Origin: Isoetes taiwanensis
Lineage: Eukaryota; Streptophyta; Lycopodiopsida; Isoetales; Isoetaceae
Direction: 5' to 3'
DNA: 64,000 bases
NCBI GenBank assembly: GCA_021234155.1
Contig: JAJEKV010000013.1
Span: 10,816,880-10,880,879 of the forward strand
This document shows, piece by piece, positions 34,661 through 46,586 of this stretch. Under the pieces are notes generated by a model. It was given only the letters and a program-made list of their open reading frames with translations. It was not told where the DNA came from and ran no database searches. The number at the start of each line of letters is the position of its first letter. The first letter of the stretch is position 1. A program made the position numbers and the translations under genes.

Positions 34661-36790
34661 AAAAATTCTACACATCCCTAACTACTAAGAAAGGGAGAAG
34701 AAAAGTTCAATTTACTTCAAACACCCCAGCCCTCAACCTTGAAGAGCTAGGAAATGAAGTCAAAGATCTATGTGATCATGCATGGCCCCCCACGATGACC
34801 TCCTTCAAAGAAAAAGGGCCTGGTGAACACCAAATATGCTAATACAAGAACATAGATTGCCAGACTTTGAATCAAGTAAATTGGGAAGTTAGATCATGCC
34901 AAACGGGGACTCAGTTTGGATGCTAGCAGATAGAACCAAAGGAGGGATATGCATGAACAGGATATTACTATGCACTCAAATTTTGGCACCCTTCGCATTG
35001 CATGGACCAGAGTCGCCCTAGATAAGGGAAGGAATCAATTGGCATCATCAATGTATATGCATTAACCATTCAGAGAAAGAGCCGGAAAGCAATGGACCCA
35101 AATCAAACAATGGATTGAAAAAAAAGAAACCGAAAAAATGTTTTAATAGTAGGAGATTTCAATAACACCCACATTTGGAACCAAAAATTGGGGAAAAAAG
35201 TCTAAAAGGGAAATAGACTTCTGGGGCAGTTACATCCCACTTTCATCCTCAAATGTATATTCATGGTGCAATAAAAGGAAATGTGAGCAAAGAACCTATT
35301 GTCTACTTGACAGATTTTATTTGCAGAACAAGACGCTAGAATCATAATGTCATCATTTCTTATGATGTTGAGAACTCTACTTCAGACCATTACCCCCAGA
35401 TCATGGAAAATAAGGTCCCTTCAAGGAAAGGAGGATCAAATGTACCTTTAGATTTAATATAAATCCATGAAAGCCTTTTTTATGAAGATGAGGCAAGTCA
35501 AAAATTGGATCAAAGAAATGGGGTATGGAATGGTTTACCCAAATAAAGAAGGAAAAACAAGAGATTTATGAAGTGATAAGGAATATTAGAAAGGAGCTAT
35601 TCACCAACAAGGACAATCATAGCTGCAAGAAAAGGAGGAGAACTTGGAGAAGAGAGTTAAGATTGTGGAAGAAAGGGAAGCTAGGGCCTTATCAGTAAGA
35701 AGCAGATGCAAATACATAAATGGTATGGATAAGAGTAGGGTTCTTAATAATGGTATCATCAAAGTTTAAACTGCAAATGGGGATGCCTAGAGGATTAAAA
35801 AGATATTGGAAATTATTTCCAAGAAGAATACACCAAGTTATTTGCAAACTGTCAAGTTGATGAGACTACTTTACACGAGTTCTTCAAAAATATCCCGGAA
35901 AGCATAGAAATAAAGGATGATGAAATATTGGCAATTCCCCAATAGAACAAAATATGGGATACCCTGAAATCCATGGCAACATGTAAAAGCCCAGGTTGCA
36001 GCCAGAATTCTATATGGAATTTTGGGAATTAATGAAGGATGATTTAATTATCTTCTTTCAAGGGGCGTGGAAGGCCAATGCTTTGAACCCAGTCATCAAT
36101 GGAAGATACATTACCCTAATTCCAGAAATAGAGGCTCCCATACATATCAGGGATCGAAGACCTATCTCTTTGACCAACACTATATATAAAATGTTAGCAA
36201 AGATATTAGCAAACATATTGAAACTAGTTCTGATGCAGGTTATCAGCTCTTGCCAATCAGATTTCCTTCCAAAAAGGAACATTGTAGATAATTATATTGG
36301 AGCTACAGAAGGCCTACATTGGAATGCTATGTCCGGACAAAATTATTTGCTTCAGAAAGTGGATTTCAAGAGAGCATATGATACTATAACTTGGCAGTTT
36401 CTGGAGAAAGCCATGTATCAAATTGGGGTTCTCAAGAGAAGCATACAAGAAACATGGATCTACTTGATGCTCAATGAAGAACAAGAAGTTAATCTGAAGA
36501 GTTGCTCTATTAGTATAATTGTCTTTATTCTAATTTAGAGACTGGGTCCTTTTTAAAGGAGTATTGAATGTCATATCTAATTTTGTATTCATGGTACTAT
36601 TTTATAAGTTCCATGGTTTTGCTGAACTTTGGATTCATGATGCGATTTTATAAGGTCCATGATTTGTTGAACTTAAAGCTTGTAGGCTTATGATAGTGCC
36701 TATAACCATAATAGTGTACCACCCTACTATGTATTTTCTTTAAATGGAATACCAGAAAAACCTTGCCCTCAAAAAGAATAATAACAATAA
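34657..36790 (+). mobile_element. L1-type LINE, internally deleted and decayed
   Basis: An endonuclease-like region (about 34970-35430) gives GIINVYALT and VLIVGDFNNTHIW with frameshifts. A reverse-transcriptase N-terminal half follows, cleanest at 35996-36420, with KSPG, EFYMEFWELM, RYITLIPE, DRRPISLTNTIYKMLAKILA, SCQSDFLPKRNIVDN and KVDFKRAYDTITWQFLEKAM. The YADD palm motif, thumb and zinc-binding domain are missing. After 36540 comes an L1-like 3' region ending in AATAAT-type repeats at about 36770-36792, so the middle has been deleted. The tail abuts the integrase end of a minus-strand gypsy element, suggesting the LINE inserted into it or marks its break. Confidence 0.8.
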
Positions 36791-37374
36791 TAATTGATAA
36801 AACACCTCAAATATTGTTCCAGAGTCTGATTACTGCGCTCCGCTTGCCCATTATTTTCTGGATGATGACTGTATGTCTGTGAGCAGTCAATATACAATAA
36901 CTCCAAAAGCCGCTTCCAAAAACCTGCGATGAACTGGGGTCCACAATCATTGACAATAATGTCTAGCAATCCATGAAGTCTGACTACTTCACGAAGAAAA
37001 AAATCAGTTGTTTCTTCTCTGGTGATGGTGAAATTGCAGGGAATAAAATAAGCCATCTTAGAAAAACGATCAACAACGACCATGATGGCATCATGCCCCC
37101 GAGAGAGTGGCATCTCTAAAATAAAGTCCACGGAGACACTCTTCCAAAGTCCATCTGGAACAGACAATGGCCGAAGAAGAAGACCGTGAGGAAGATGTCT
37201 CGGAATTTTTGCTCGATAGCAGATATCACAGGATTGAATAAAAGCTTCAATAGAGCGACGAAGCCCATGCCACCAAGACTCTCGACCAATAAGTTCAAGA
37301 GACTTGGCTACTCCAAAATGTCCAATTATAAGCGAGTCATGACAAGCCTGGAGAACCCGAAGGGGGGGGAGCAC
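36790..37374 (-). pseudogene. Ty3/gypsy integrase fragment
   Basis: The open frame reads, in order, a zinc-binding HHCC region (ACHDSLIIGHFG...SCDICYRAK), then a catalytic core with VSVDFILEMPL, IIVNDCGPQF and ENNGQAERSNQTLEQYLRC. The D, D and E positions of the DDE core are present, although the usual SDRGPQF is NDCGPQF. The protein ends abruptly in the AATAAT repeat of the adjoining LINE, so the C-terminal third is lost. It integrates cDNA in intact elements; here it is a truncated relic. Confidence 0.85.
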
Positions 37375-37599
37375 TATCTAGAATATACAGTTGTCCATCT
37401 CAGTACAAAAGTCCATCTCGAATCTTAAAACAAGCATAGTCTTTCTGCATTTTCTGAGAAGATGACGTTGAGCCAAGATATGAGAATACATCTTGAGCCA
37501 ATAAATCAGAGGGCAAGGATGTCCGAACAGACTTTAACAAGGTTGTATCATGAGACCTCCCGAATAAAGTGATGGCTATAAGCTGTCAGTCCCTAGGAT

Positions 37600-38590
37600 A
37601 ACCTGTGATTGCTGATCAAATGCGGGATCACTCGGTTGGGATCAAGATAAGAGCGTCCAGACAAGCATCATGCTTCCTTTGGAGAGGTCTAGAATGGTAC
37701 TTGATCACGAAATCAATGCGGGATAATACTTGAGTATGCCACTGGGCCTACGACAGTTGAGCACTCGAGCAAACAGAAAATATTCTAGATTTCGATGATA
37801 TGCATAATCTGTGGCCTAATGAGAAGATCCTACCAGAAGAAGTCTCCACTCCTCGAAGGAATCATCCAACAACTCCTTGTCATAAATTGGGATAGTTGAT
37901 TTTGGCAACCTGCAACTTTCGCGAGTGATATGCGATCAAATGTAGCTCATGATCATTCCCTTCCTATGACAGGATACCGCCAAGAGCAAAATCAGAAGCA
38001 TCTGCTTCAATAACATATGGGTGCGAAGAATTTCCATGAACAAGAACTGGTGCCATGGTAAAAGCATGCTTCAGGATAATGAAAGCAGTTTCTACTTCCA
38101 CATTCCATTCAAATGGCACATTCTTTGCATGAGGCGTGTCAAAAAGGAAGGGCAATCTCTGAATAATCCCGAATAAAATGCCGATAAACGTTGGCAAATC
38201 CAAGAAAATACTGAATATCTCGGAACTTTTCGAGATCTATAGAGACTTCACAAGGCATGCTACGATAGCCAACAAACTCCACAGTATCATGATTGGGCTG
38301 ATACTTTTTGAATTTGGCATATAACCCATGCCCATGAAGCTTCTGGAGAACCTGCCGAACATGCCCCTTATGCTCTTCAAGAGTCTTAGAATAGATAAGA
38401 ATATCATTCAAGTAGATGATAACAAAATGTCCAAGAACATGTTGGAATATTGCTGGAGTATTTATAAGCCCAAAGAGCATAATTGTGTACTCAAAATGGC
38501 TATACCAAATACGAAACTCCCAAACTCTAACTTCAATGATATAAGATTCCTTACTAACCTTATTCGATGGAATATACCTTTCATCACATA
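37600..38590 (-). pseudogene. Ty3/gypsy reverse transcriptase-RNase H fragment
   Basis: The RT palm reads FRIWYSHFEYTIMLFGLINT then VIIYLNDILIYSKTLEEHKG. The YLDD active site is YLND, one catalytic Asp lost. The thumb (FLGFANVYRHFIRDYSEIA) and RNase H start (YVIEADASDFALGGILS, 37964-38203) follow in another frame. Broken RNase H sequence continues to about 37600 (FEEWRLLLVGSSH, DHRNLEYFLF). The protease and the RT N-terminus are absent, so this block joins almost directly to Gag nucleocapsid, an internal deletion. Confidence 0.85.
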
Positions 38591-38649
38591 TGGGAGGAGT
38601 TTGAGAAATGGCGGCTAGTCGTCAAGAGACTCTTATTACTCGGATCGAC

Positions 38650-39640
38650 TCCTAGAGTTTTTCGATTGAGGGCGCTTAAATATGGCCTGCTCCTCCACAC
38701 AGTAGATGCACATATTAGCCTCTCTCCAGCGCTGCTTCTCAGCTGCCAACATGAGGCCTCGAACTGCACGATCGATCTGCATGGGCACTGGACTATCTGC
38801 CTCAAAGATGTCGGATGGAACAGAGACTGGTACATGTGCTTTTGGGAAAACAGCCTGATGACTCTTTCTTGTCTCCGCTCAAATAGACATAGACAATTAT
38901 CACAACAAACTGCAAATCTGATGGCTTTTTCTAGCGTTTGGAGTCTTCCACAGACAATAACGTGTCTTTGATATCCTCACGTAAGCCCCTTTGAAAATAA
39001 TCTCGAAGTACAACATCATCCCAGACTGCATCTACAACAAGTTGACGAAAGTCTGATGCATATCTTGAAGCTTGACGAGAGCCTTGCCTGAGATTACTGG
39101 GTTTCCTAATAGCTGTACGTTGCCAATCTGTATCTCCAAAACATGCCTCGAGCTTAGCAGTAAAGCAACAAAGTTTTGCAATTCTGGTGCCTCGAGCTTA
39201 GCAGTAAAAGCAACGAAGTTTTGCAATTCTGGAGCCTTTCTCTCCAGCAAAGGAGCAAATCAACTGAGAGCTAGTCCTGCGAGAAGAGAGCCGATCAACC
39301 AACTTGTTCCTGATCTGTGGGATACCTATGAGGATGGAGCTAAATGACAAGCCAAATCTAATTCAGAAAGCCACGAAGGTTTGCCTGAGCGCCGTCAAAA
39401 TTCTCTAGCAAGCTAATCTTAGGCTCTGATGACCTCAATCTAGAGTTGGAAGCAGATTCATGTGAAGCAACCCATTCTTTGAGCTCTTAATTGTCCAACT
39501 GCAACTGCTGACGTACTTGAACAAGCAGTTGGACTTGTTGTAATAAGGCTGAAACCTCAGCTGTAGAGATGCAATCACCAAATATGAGCCAAAAAAATGC
39601 TTAGGATCAGAGCAGGCAAGAACTGCTAAAGGAAAACTAG
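38650..39640 (-). pseudogene. Ty3/gypsy Gag remnant
   Basis: Frame-switched minus-strand reading gives SRQASRYASDFRQLVVDAVW then RDYFQRGLREDIKDTLL, typical of chromovirus-like Gag. A nucleocapsid zinc-knuckle follows (MCIYCVEEQ near 38700) with its later Cys and His degraded. A 44-bp in-place tandem duplication lies at 39145-39188/39189-39233. A TATA-like TATATATAG on the minus strand at about 39833-39821 precedes the Gag region and could be the LTR promoter (inference). Confidence 0.65.
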
Positions 39641-39941
39641 GAAAATACGCGAAGAATATGCAAGAAATACGAAACAAATATGCCAAAATCGACAAAGAAT
39701 CTGATATATGATGAAGAAAGAAGAATATAATGGCCCAAAAACAAGCAGGAAGACGAGAGAGATGCCTAGAAGACTCGAGACTGGTGTTGAACTAGAATGG
39801 TTTGATAAGAAGGAGGCGCTCTATATATATCTAGGCTAATGGTCAGGATCGCGCATGGACGAGATCATGCCAAGTGTTGCATATACATGTAGATACCTGC
39901 ATATGAATAAGATGTGAGGAAATATCTTCAATATGTATTGA

Positions 39942-40021
39942 TAGCGCACTTGGCAAAGGTCCGTGACTCGTAGCTAAAAGGTTGTGAGTTCAAATCTTGC
40001 CTTATAAAATTATCTTTTTTT
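39942..40021 (+). other. tRNA-like SINE head with T-run terminator
   Basis: TAGCGCACTTGG (39942-39953) resembles an A box, and GAGTTCAAATC (39986-39996) a B box within a foldable T arm (GTGAG, loop TTCAAAT, CTTGC). A run of seven T at 40015-40021 could end pol III transcription. The acceptor stem pairs at only about five of seven positions and the D arm does not fold, so a functional tRNA is unlikely. Confidence 0.45.
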
Positions 40022-40024
40022 CAT

Positions 40025-40543
40025 TTGTGTGACGACCATTTTTTGTACATACGAGTAAATACTCGTATGATACGAATACCCGTATGGTCATCATACAACG
40101 TGGCACTGGTAATGTGCCATCTTGATCTGTTCACGGGCATTGACATCCCAGAGCTTGCCGATGAAGCATGTGGCAAGGTACTGTCTCAAGCTGTGGTGAT
40201 CGGCTTCCGTTTGCACTTGGATGCACTTGTGCTCCTGCACATTCCATCTAGCCAGCCATTGAGCCCTCTTTTCCCCCCAACAGGTCTTCAAGCATTGAGG
40301 CCCCATTGCCACAGTCTAAGCCAGGTTAGGGAGGCGAGCGCCGTCCATACTGACCACCTTCTAGAAGAATGTGGCAGTCAAGGACCCTCCTCTCAAGAGG
40401 CAGGAAGCCTGTCTCCTGTAACAATATTTGATATGGCACTGTGGACTTCACCCCGAGTGCCCGTGCTAAGAAAGCTTCGCGACCGCTTCCAAGTCATTCC
40501 AAGTGGCAGGGACACCACGGGCCGCGGAACTCATCCCATATAA
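40025..40543 (+). other. 173-codon open frame, unrecognised
   Basis: The frame starts MCDDHFLYIRVNTR directly after the tRNA-like block and stops at 40543. The composition is Leu/Ser/Pro/His-rich with no domain I recognise. A minus-strand frame overlaps its first half. It is probably chance coding in a retroposon body; an orphan protein cannot be excluded. Confidence 0.15.
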
Positions 40544-40849
40544 GAAAAACAAGCTCCACTAATACCCCTGAATAGGTGCGACTGTGGGGGCCATCACACA
40601 GCTCTGCCTTATGGCTATTGTTCTGCATGGCATATAGTCTTGGTTCGGGAAATTTTTTACTAACTAAAGGAACATTTCCTTTGTTTTCTTGGAGAACCTG
40701 CTAACAAGTAAATGTTGCCTACAATTTCCTTTAAATTTCAAGTCAACCAGCAAATTTCTTACAAATTAGAATCTTACCTACAATTTCCTGCAAGTTATAT
40801 GCCAGCAAGCACATTTCTAGAATTCGCATGCATATAAAATATATAATAA

Positions 40850-41560
40850 GGAAGGAAGGAAGGAAGGAAGGAAGGAAGGAAGGAATGTACTTTTATCGTC
40901 CACGGAGACCAATCGGCCTATGGGACCTAATACAAAACGCGCAGAAGCGGATCATCGCCGGATTAAAAACCCCACCAAGGGTTTTCGAGGGAAAACCGCG
41001 GGCAAAGAATCAGCCAGCCCGACAAACTAACATAGAAATGTAGAAACACCCAAATATATATTAGCCATGCACCGCGACCAAGCAGCGCCTAATCACGACA
41101 GCAGCAAAGTGGGGCAAAGGTGACCTCGTCCAGCAGTCCTCGAATAATGTGCGCACCCCGTGGCACGCATCGACCGCGGGTGTTCATCAAAGAAATATAA
41201 GGGCAAGTCCGCCGCACTAAGGGGGCATATCTGGCCCTGACCGGATCAACGCTGGCAACTCGAAAGTGTGGAGACTCATCCTCAATGGCACCCGCTTGAC
41301 AAAGATCGACAGAGCTGCCTTGACGGGCTCCCCAATCCACCGCCTCGCCTCGGCGTAAGAGTGCTTAATGGAGGCAATGAGTCAGCGCTTTTCAGGGCAA
41401 ATGGAACGCAGGTAGAGCCAGGTGGCCCGGCTAACACTGTGGTTGATGTGCTCCTTGTAATGAGCCGCTTTGACCTCGCTTCTAGAGCCGGGTCCCGTGA
41501 GCTTGCCAAGGAAACAAGCGTGACAAGTTGGTATCTTATATAATAAGAATGAGCCATGAT
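40850..41560 (-). mobile_element. Retroposon 3' region with terminal hairpin and (TTCC)n tail
   Basis: On the minus strand a GC-richer body (41560-40930, broken frames, no clear domain) runs into a 29-nt hairpin at 40926-40898. Its outer stem is GTCC/GGAC and its inner stem AGGCC/GGTCT. A linker of about 12 nt follows, then (TTCC) repeats over 40885-40850. Hairpin length and layout equal those at 30.2 and 44.5 kb, while the tail unit differs. This is presumably a LINE 3' UTR or partner SINE. Confidence 0.65.
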
Positions 41561-42859
41561 AAATTTATCTCAAAAAATAAAATAGTAACAGCTTGTAAAA
41601 TATTACCAGCTTATATAATAAAAGTGACATAAAGATTAGTTCTTCATGTCCATGCTCATCACTTTCAATATGCTAGTTACTCTAGTTTTCAGTCACTTCA
41701 ACCTCACATTGGTCCAACCATTTTGATTAGCTCTTCTACTTTCAAGCTCCAAGGCGTGATTTCTTTCACGGAGCCATTAAGATTTACCTGAAGAAGTAAA
41801 AGCCATTTGCATTAGATTTTGAAGCAATTTGTATTGTTGCATTTTAAGCATTATACTGCAGTTACAAATTTGAGAGCACCAATATCCTATTTGATGCTAA
41901 ATAGCTTTCCCTGCTTTGATGCTAAATAGAAATGCAACAAAAACATACACTACTAACCTAGTTCAAGATCTTCAGTTTAGGCTAGAAATCTAGTGTAGTA
42001 TCGTATTATCAAGGGGAGTATCATACCACAAAAAATCAAGGGGAGTATCATACCACAAAAAACCGTTGGTGTTCTTTCACCACCAAATAAGAAAGTAAAA
42101 GATATAAGAGAGTAAAAGAAATAAAACATACAAATCCTAAGCAATAAGAAAGACAAAAAAACCCAAGCTTAGCGAGCCTTACCTTAGTATGGGTGCATCA
42201 TTGGAAAAGTCCTCTCTGCTGGAGTTACATCAGCTAGAATAGAAAGAAAAATTATGAAGTGGAAGGTACTAAAATAAAATAGATCATAACAACATTTATT
42301 AAGAGCAACGCCCACTACTAGCAATGAAATTTGTGATGGGAGATGCTCTCACCAAATGCTTGCATGTTCTTGCTCCCTCGTGCTGCAAGTATTAGAGCAC
42401 CATCGTCCTTTCCACTAAATCATCTAAAACTTCTTGGCCTGATGCTATTCTGCTCCCTCCTGCTACAAGTATTAGAGCTTCATGCTATCCTACTCCCTGT
42501 TGTTATTCTACTTCTAGCTGCTGCAAATGCTTCTGCTGCTATTCTACTCCCAGCTGCTGCAAATGCTTCGAGAAGATTGGCGACTCCCAACCAGCGGCCA
42601 AGTAAATCCGGTCCTCTCTGGCTCTCAAACACTGCCGCCTACAACCCTAAACCTAAACATAAATGTAAAATTCAAAAAGGGGTATTCATGGAATATCCGG
42701 CAATGAAAATGACACCTTGCTAAATTTCCCCCTCTTTTTGTCCCATCTGCACTTTTTCCTGAAAAGTGGCAGTTTTGTTCGGGAGCAGAAACGACTACTT
42801 TTTTCCTAACATGCATTTTTTCTATTTTGCACGGTAGGTTACAATGGTTCTGGGGAATT
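41561..42859. other. No gene; small tandem duplication at 42008-42061
   Basis: A 27-bp unit (ATCAAGGGGAGTATCATACC plus an A-rich end) is tandemly duplicated at 42008-42034/42035-42061. A 126-codon frame at 42343-42723 consists mostly of repeated CTGCTGCAAATGCTTC-type sequence (Leu/Ala-rich) and is not convincing as a gene. Confidence 0.5.
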
Positions 42860-44445
42860 TCCCGAACCAAGCATATAATGCTTTCTAGCCTATTGCCGCT
42901 CATAGGTAGATGAAAGTATCCCAGTGCATGGTAGACGGAAACTCCACTCCCAAATATTTGTAGGCGGATACCACTTTCACATTCTGGCCCCGATAAGTGA
43001 GGGTGGAGGTCCTTGACTGTTGTACGGATGATATGAGGACCGCCTTGGTCTTGACCAAGTTTACGGCATGTCAGTCGCCTGCAATGTTGTCAGGTACGTT
43101 TAATACGGTACGTGTATTATACGTACTTAACGTATTAATACCATATGTATACCTCTCATTTAAAAAGTACTTTAGATACGTTTTTTGGAAATATAAAATA
43201 CTTATTAAATATGTAAAATACATACTTTACGTATAGTACATTAAGTACTTCTCGTAATTTTTTGAAACTATTATTTTTTATATTGCAGTTGAAATAGTTG
43301 CAATAACAATTGAACTTCAAGTTTTAAACAATGAACTAGAATATATTACTCTAGAAAATTAAGTATTTCTCAAACTTTTCAATCCAAATTCCAAAATATA
43401 TCTACCTAAGGGTTATTTCTTCGTATTCCAGTTTTAGCTCAACCGCAAAACAAAGAATGTAATAGAGTTTTACAACATCAACAATATTTTAAAGACGAAA
43501 TCCATGAATAATCACCCTTTCTCTTCGTCATCTTCATAATCAAACTTTGTTTCTGATGATGATTTTCACACATGCTTCTCTTCTGTAAGCTCATCATCAC
43601 TCCCGTCTTCATTTGGTAAACCAGCAATAGAAGGGCATACAACTAGATTTAAGCACTTTTTGTACTCCAATTCTATTTCTTATGTCAAATTTTACCAATT
43701 CTATTAGTCTAATATCATTTACATTTTATTTTTTTTAAAGTACGTATCATAAATACTTTACATACTAGTATGTTAAGTACGGTATTAATAAAACAAGGGC
43801 ACAATTTGACCTGTCAACTTATAGGTATAGTACGTATAGTATTATGAGGAAGGTACGGGATGTATGTAAACGTAAAATATGGGTACGTAAACAACACTGC
43901 CTGGCAGAATGTGTAGGGCATCGAGATGGCGCTGCATATCTACCTGAATGTAAGCAAGAAAGTCCACGTCATCAGCATATATCAATTGCTTGATGATTGG
44001 GTGCAAAAGTTGAACTCCATTACTTCCATTGGCAGCAAGCAACTCTCCAACTCATCAATGTACAGTCCAAATAGCATGGAGAAGAGAGGGCATCCCTAAC
44101 AGACCCCGATACTGCTCTCGAATGCTGGCTTGCCGGTTGCAACTGGTCTGAGCATGTCTCATATAGCCTGTACACTGCACTCTACAGTTCTGCAGGGACC
44201 TCCAACTATTGCAACCTTGCCCAAAGCTTTTCCCAAGTCAACATATCGAAAGCCTTGGCGAAATCTACAAAAAATAGCAATACAGGTCTTGCCGATGATT
44301 CCTGCTATCCTCACCAGAGTCCACACTATGAAAATATGATCAATGGTTGAGTGTCGCGGCGTGAATTCCACCTGCATGAGGCCCCCACTTCTGCTGCCTC
44401 TGTCCAGCTCATCAACTACTGCTTAAGGATCCCAGTTAGTAGCAC
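42860..44445 (-). mobile_element. LINE reverse transcriptase relic, interrupted
   Basis: Minus-strand reading gives QVEFTPRHSTIDHIFIV (from 44377), then frameshifted RT core, LIYADDVDFLAY with the YADD palm motif intact (about 43980), then HLDALH. After an inserted 817-bp element (43082-43898) the same protein resumes as NLVKTKAVLISSVQQS then VSAYKYLGVEF. This is an ORF2-type LINE of the same general class as the neighbouring copy at 44.45-46.2 kb, which lies just upstream of it. Several frameshifts make it dead. Confidence 0.8.
43077..43903. mobile_element. 817-bp AT-rich insertion with short TIRs inside a LINE
   Basis: The insert 43082-43898 splits the LINE reading between DALH and NLVKTK. 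It starts CAATGTTGT and ends with the complement of AGTGTTGT, and it is flanked by GCCTG at 43077-43081 and 43899-43903. It is rich in TACGTA and TTAAGTA motifs near both ends and codes for nothing. The CARTGTTG terminus recalls hAT elements, but the flanking repeat is 5 bp, not 8, so the superfamily is open. Confidence 0.75.
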
Positions 44446-44450
44446 TCCTC

Positions 44451-46175
44451 ATATAAATAAATAAATTAATTAATTAATAAGTCATGCCCCTTTGGACCTC
44501 AAAGGTCATGGAGCAGCAACACAATACATCAACGTTTTTATAACTTAAGTAAAAGCTTTCTATGCATGTCTATCTCTTTAATGTAACATCCTATAACCTT
44601 TAGTTCCATAGAGAACAATGCCTGTAAATTATTACAACATACATGATACTACTCGCGAATATTTTCAAAGAAGGACAATATAGTAAAGTATGAGCTTCAT
44701 CTTCAACCTGTTGTTTATCACAAAGAAAACACAATCTCTCTTCTTTTGGAATCTTAGCCCACCTCCTTGTCTCAATATGCAATCTATGTGAACTCAATCT
44801 GAATCGAGCAATTACCTATTTCAAATATGGAGGTATATGAGCATGCAAGTAATCCTGACAAGTATAGATTAGCATCGGGTTAATCTCATTCTGATAAAAA
44901 TCAAGCCTTGAACCTTTTATTGTCCAAAGCTTATCTATAGCTAGAGATTGTACCAAGCCTCGAGCTCCTGCAATTGTAACCGGCCAATTTACCTCAAAAA
45001 TGCCCCATTTTCCTGCACAAGACATCACATTCTGATACCATTTAGTGTTCGGATTCAAGCCCATCTTCGGCCACCGGCCATTATCCAATTTTCTCAATCT
45101 ATTTACAAAATTAATTGTCAGGCAAAGGGCCTCTGCTTCTAGAGGTATCATGCCAGTCTCAGCTAACATAATTGCAAAAGGAGTTTGTGATTTAACCCCC
45201 AGCTCCTCATGTAAAAAGGTTTTCAAGATGGATTCAAACTGACACCACATTTTTACTGAAATAGAGGGCTCCCAAATCGGAATGACATACGATAACACAG
45301 TCTGCACTAGTGTTTTGAAAAGCATTTTCTTAAGCCCAAAGTTAGTCAAGAAGGCCTTATGACACCTAGAAAGCATCCCATAGAGGGCTGCTCTCCCACC
45401 AGCAAGCTCTTGCGCACATGTTCTTTCCACTTCAAATTTGATGTTACCTCCAATCTTAAATACTTATAGCAATTAACCGTTTGAAGGAGCTCACCTTTGT
45501 AATAGAATATCGATGTCTTAGAAGACCCAAATGTCATTATTTTGGATTTGCTCAAGTTTACCTTTATCTTGCGAGCCTCACAAAAGGATTCCAAATTATC
45601 AAGATGTTTATGGAGACCATCTTAATTTTCAAAGATAAGCTCAACATTGTCAGCATAAAGCAACAACTGGAAAACATAGTATTCTAAACAAGAACCTGGG
45701 TGCCCTCTTATTCTCAACCACTCTTCTAACTCATCAATGTAGAGTCCAAAGAGGGTTGGAAAGAGCGGACAACCTTGTTGGACCTCAATTGTGCTTTAAA
45801 CCTCCACTGGTACTTGACTTGACAGTTTTGCAATAACCTCCTCATACAATCTAGCAACTGCTTCTCTAAGAGAAGAAGGAACTCCAAGACGTTCCATGCG
45901 AACATGAAGACCTTCTCGAGGCACTGTATCAAAGGCCTTCGAGAAGTCTATAAATGCCAAGCAAAGAGCCCTTATTGATTTCCATCCTGCTCTATAAGCA
46001 ATCTCAAGTTAAACAAATGATCGTGGGTACTATGTTTCTTTTGAAACCCAGCTTGGGCATCAGCTCTCTTACTATTAGTATCAGCCCAATCACTAATTTT
46101 ACCTCCCAACAATCCACCTAATAATTTAGAAAAAAGTGTGTCCAACCATGATAGTGCGATAATTTTTTATATCAT
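44451..46175 (-). mobile_element. LINE, 5'-truncated, with RT and zinc-binding domain
   Basis: From 46175 down, the minus strand reads LDTLFSKLLGGLLGGKISDW, GFQKKHSTHDHLFNLRLLIE, FIDFSKAFDTVPREGLHVRM, QQGCPLFPTLFGLYIDELEE and LLYADNVELI (palm YADD changed to YADN). It continues CEARKIKVNLSKSKIMTFG then YKYLRLEV. A long clean frame follows at 45430-44816, then MSSHRLHIETRRWAKIPKEE with CFLCDKQQVEDEAHTLLYCP, the C-x2-C...H-x4-C zinc-binding domain. The 3' UTR ends in a 29-nt hairpin (44514-44486; outer GCTC/GGGC, inner GACCT/AGGTC) and an AATT/AAAT-type tail (44480-44451). The element is cut on its 5' side by an LTR at 46180. Confidence 0.87.
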
Positions 46176-46586
46176 GTTTTGTTGAAGGTATTCCTGGCAA
46201 ACCTTCAACCTCAATGGTTGAGAACCTCCAGGTTGCTTAAGGCAACCAATCTGTGGCTAAATCCCTGCACAAATCAGCTCAAACTAGCTTGTGAACAAGC
46301 TATCCCTAAACAAGAAAAAACTGTCTGCCAAACTCTGATTGCCAAATGAAATAGGATGATTGTTTTTTGATGGGAGCAATTGCAATTGGTCCTCAGGAGA
46401 CTCTAGAAGACTCTTGCAAAAGTCAGAGGCAAATGGTTGACCAGAACTAGGTGAAAAATCGTCTCCTGACTGGGTCAATTTTTGGTCAATAGCCCTGGCA
46501 GAGAGCTCAAACTTGCAGATGAGAAAGTGTGAGGAATTTTTTTTACTTTACCTTCTGCCTAACCTATAGAACACGTGCATCAGTTT
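46176..46586. mobile_element. Solo LTR (403 bp) with GTTT flanks
   Basis: The segment 46180-46582 begins TGTTGAAGGTATTCC and ends ACACGTGCATCA, the TG...CA form of an LTR. It is flanked by GTTT at 46176-46179 and 46583-46586, a plausible target duplication. A diverged second copy lies at 57405-57810 in the same orientation. No primer-binding site or polypurine tract adjoins, which supports a solo LTR. It truncates the LINE on its left. Confidence 0.75.

Noticed and set aside
36790-39840. An intact, active gypsy element
   Set aside because: Protease and part of RT are deleted, YLDD is YLND, integrase is truncated and no LTR pair is found.
39942-40021. Functional tRNA gene
   Set aside because: B box and T arm are good, but the D arm and acceptor stem do not fold; better seen as a SINE head.
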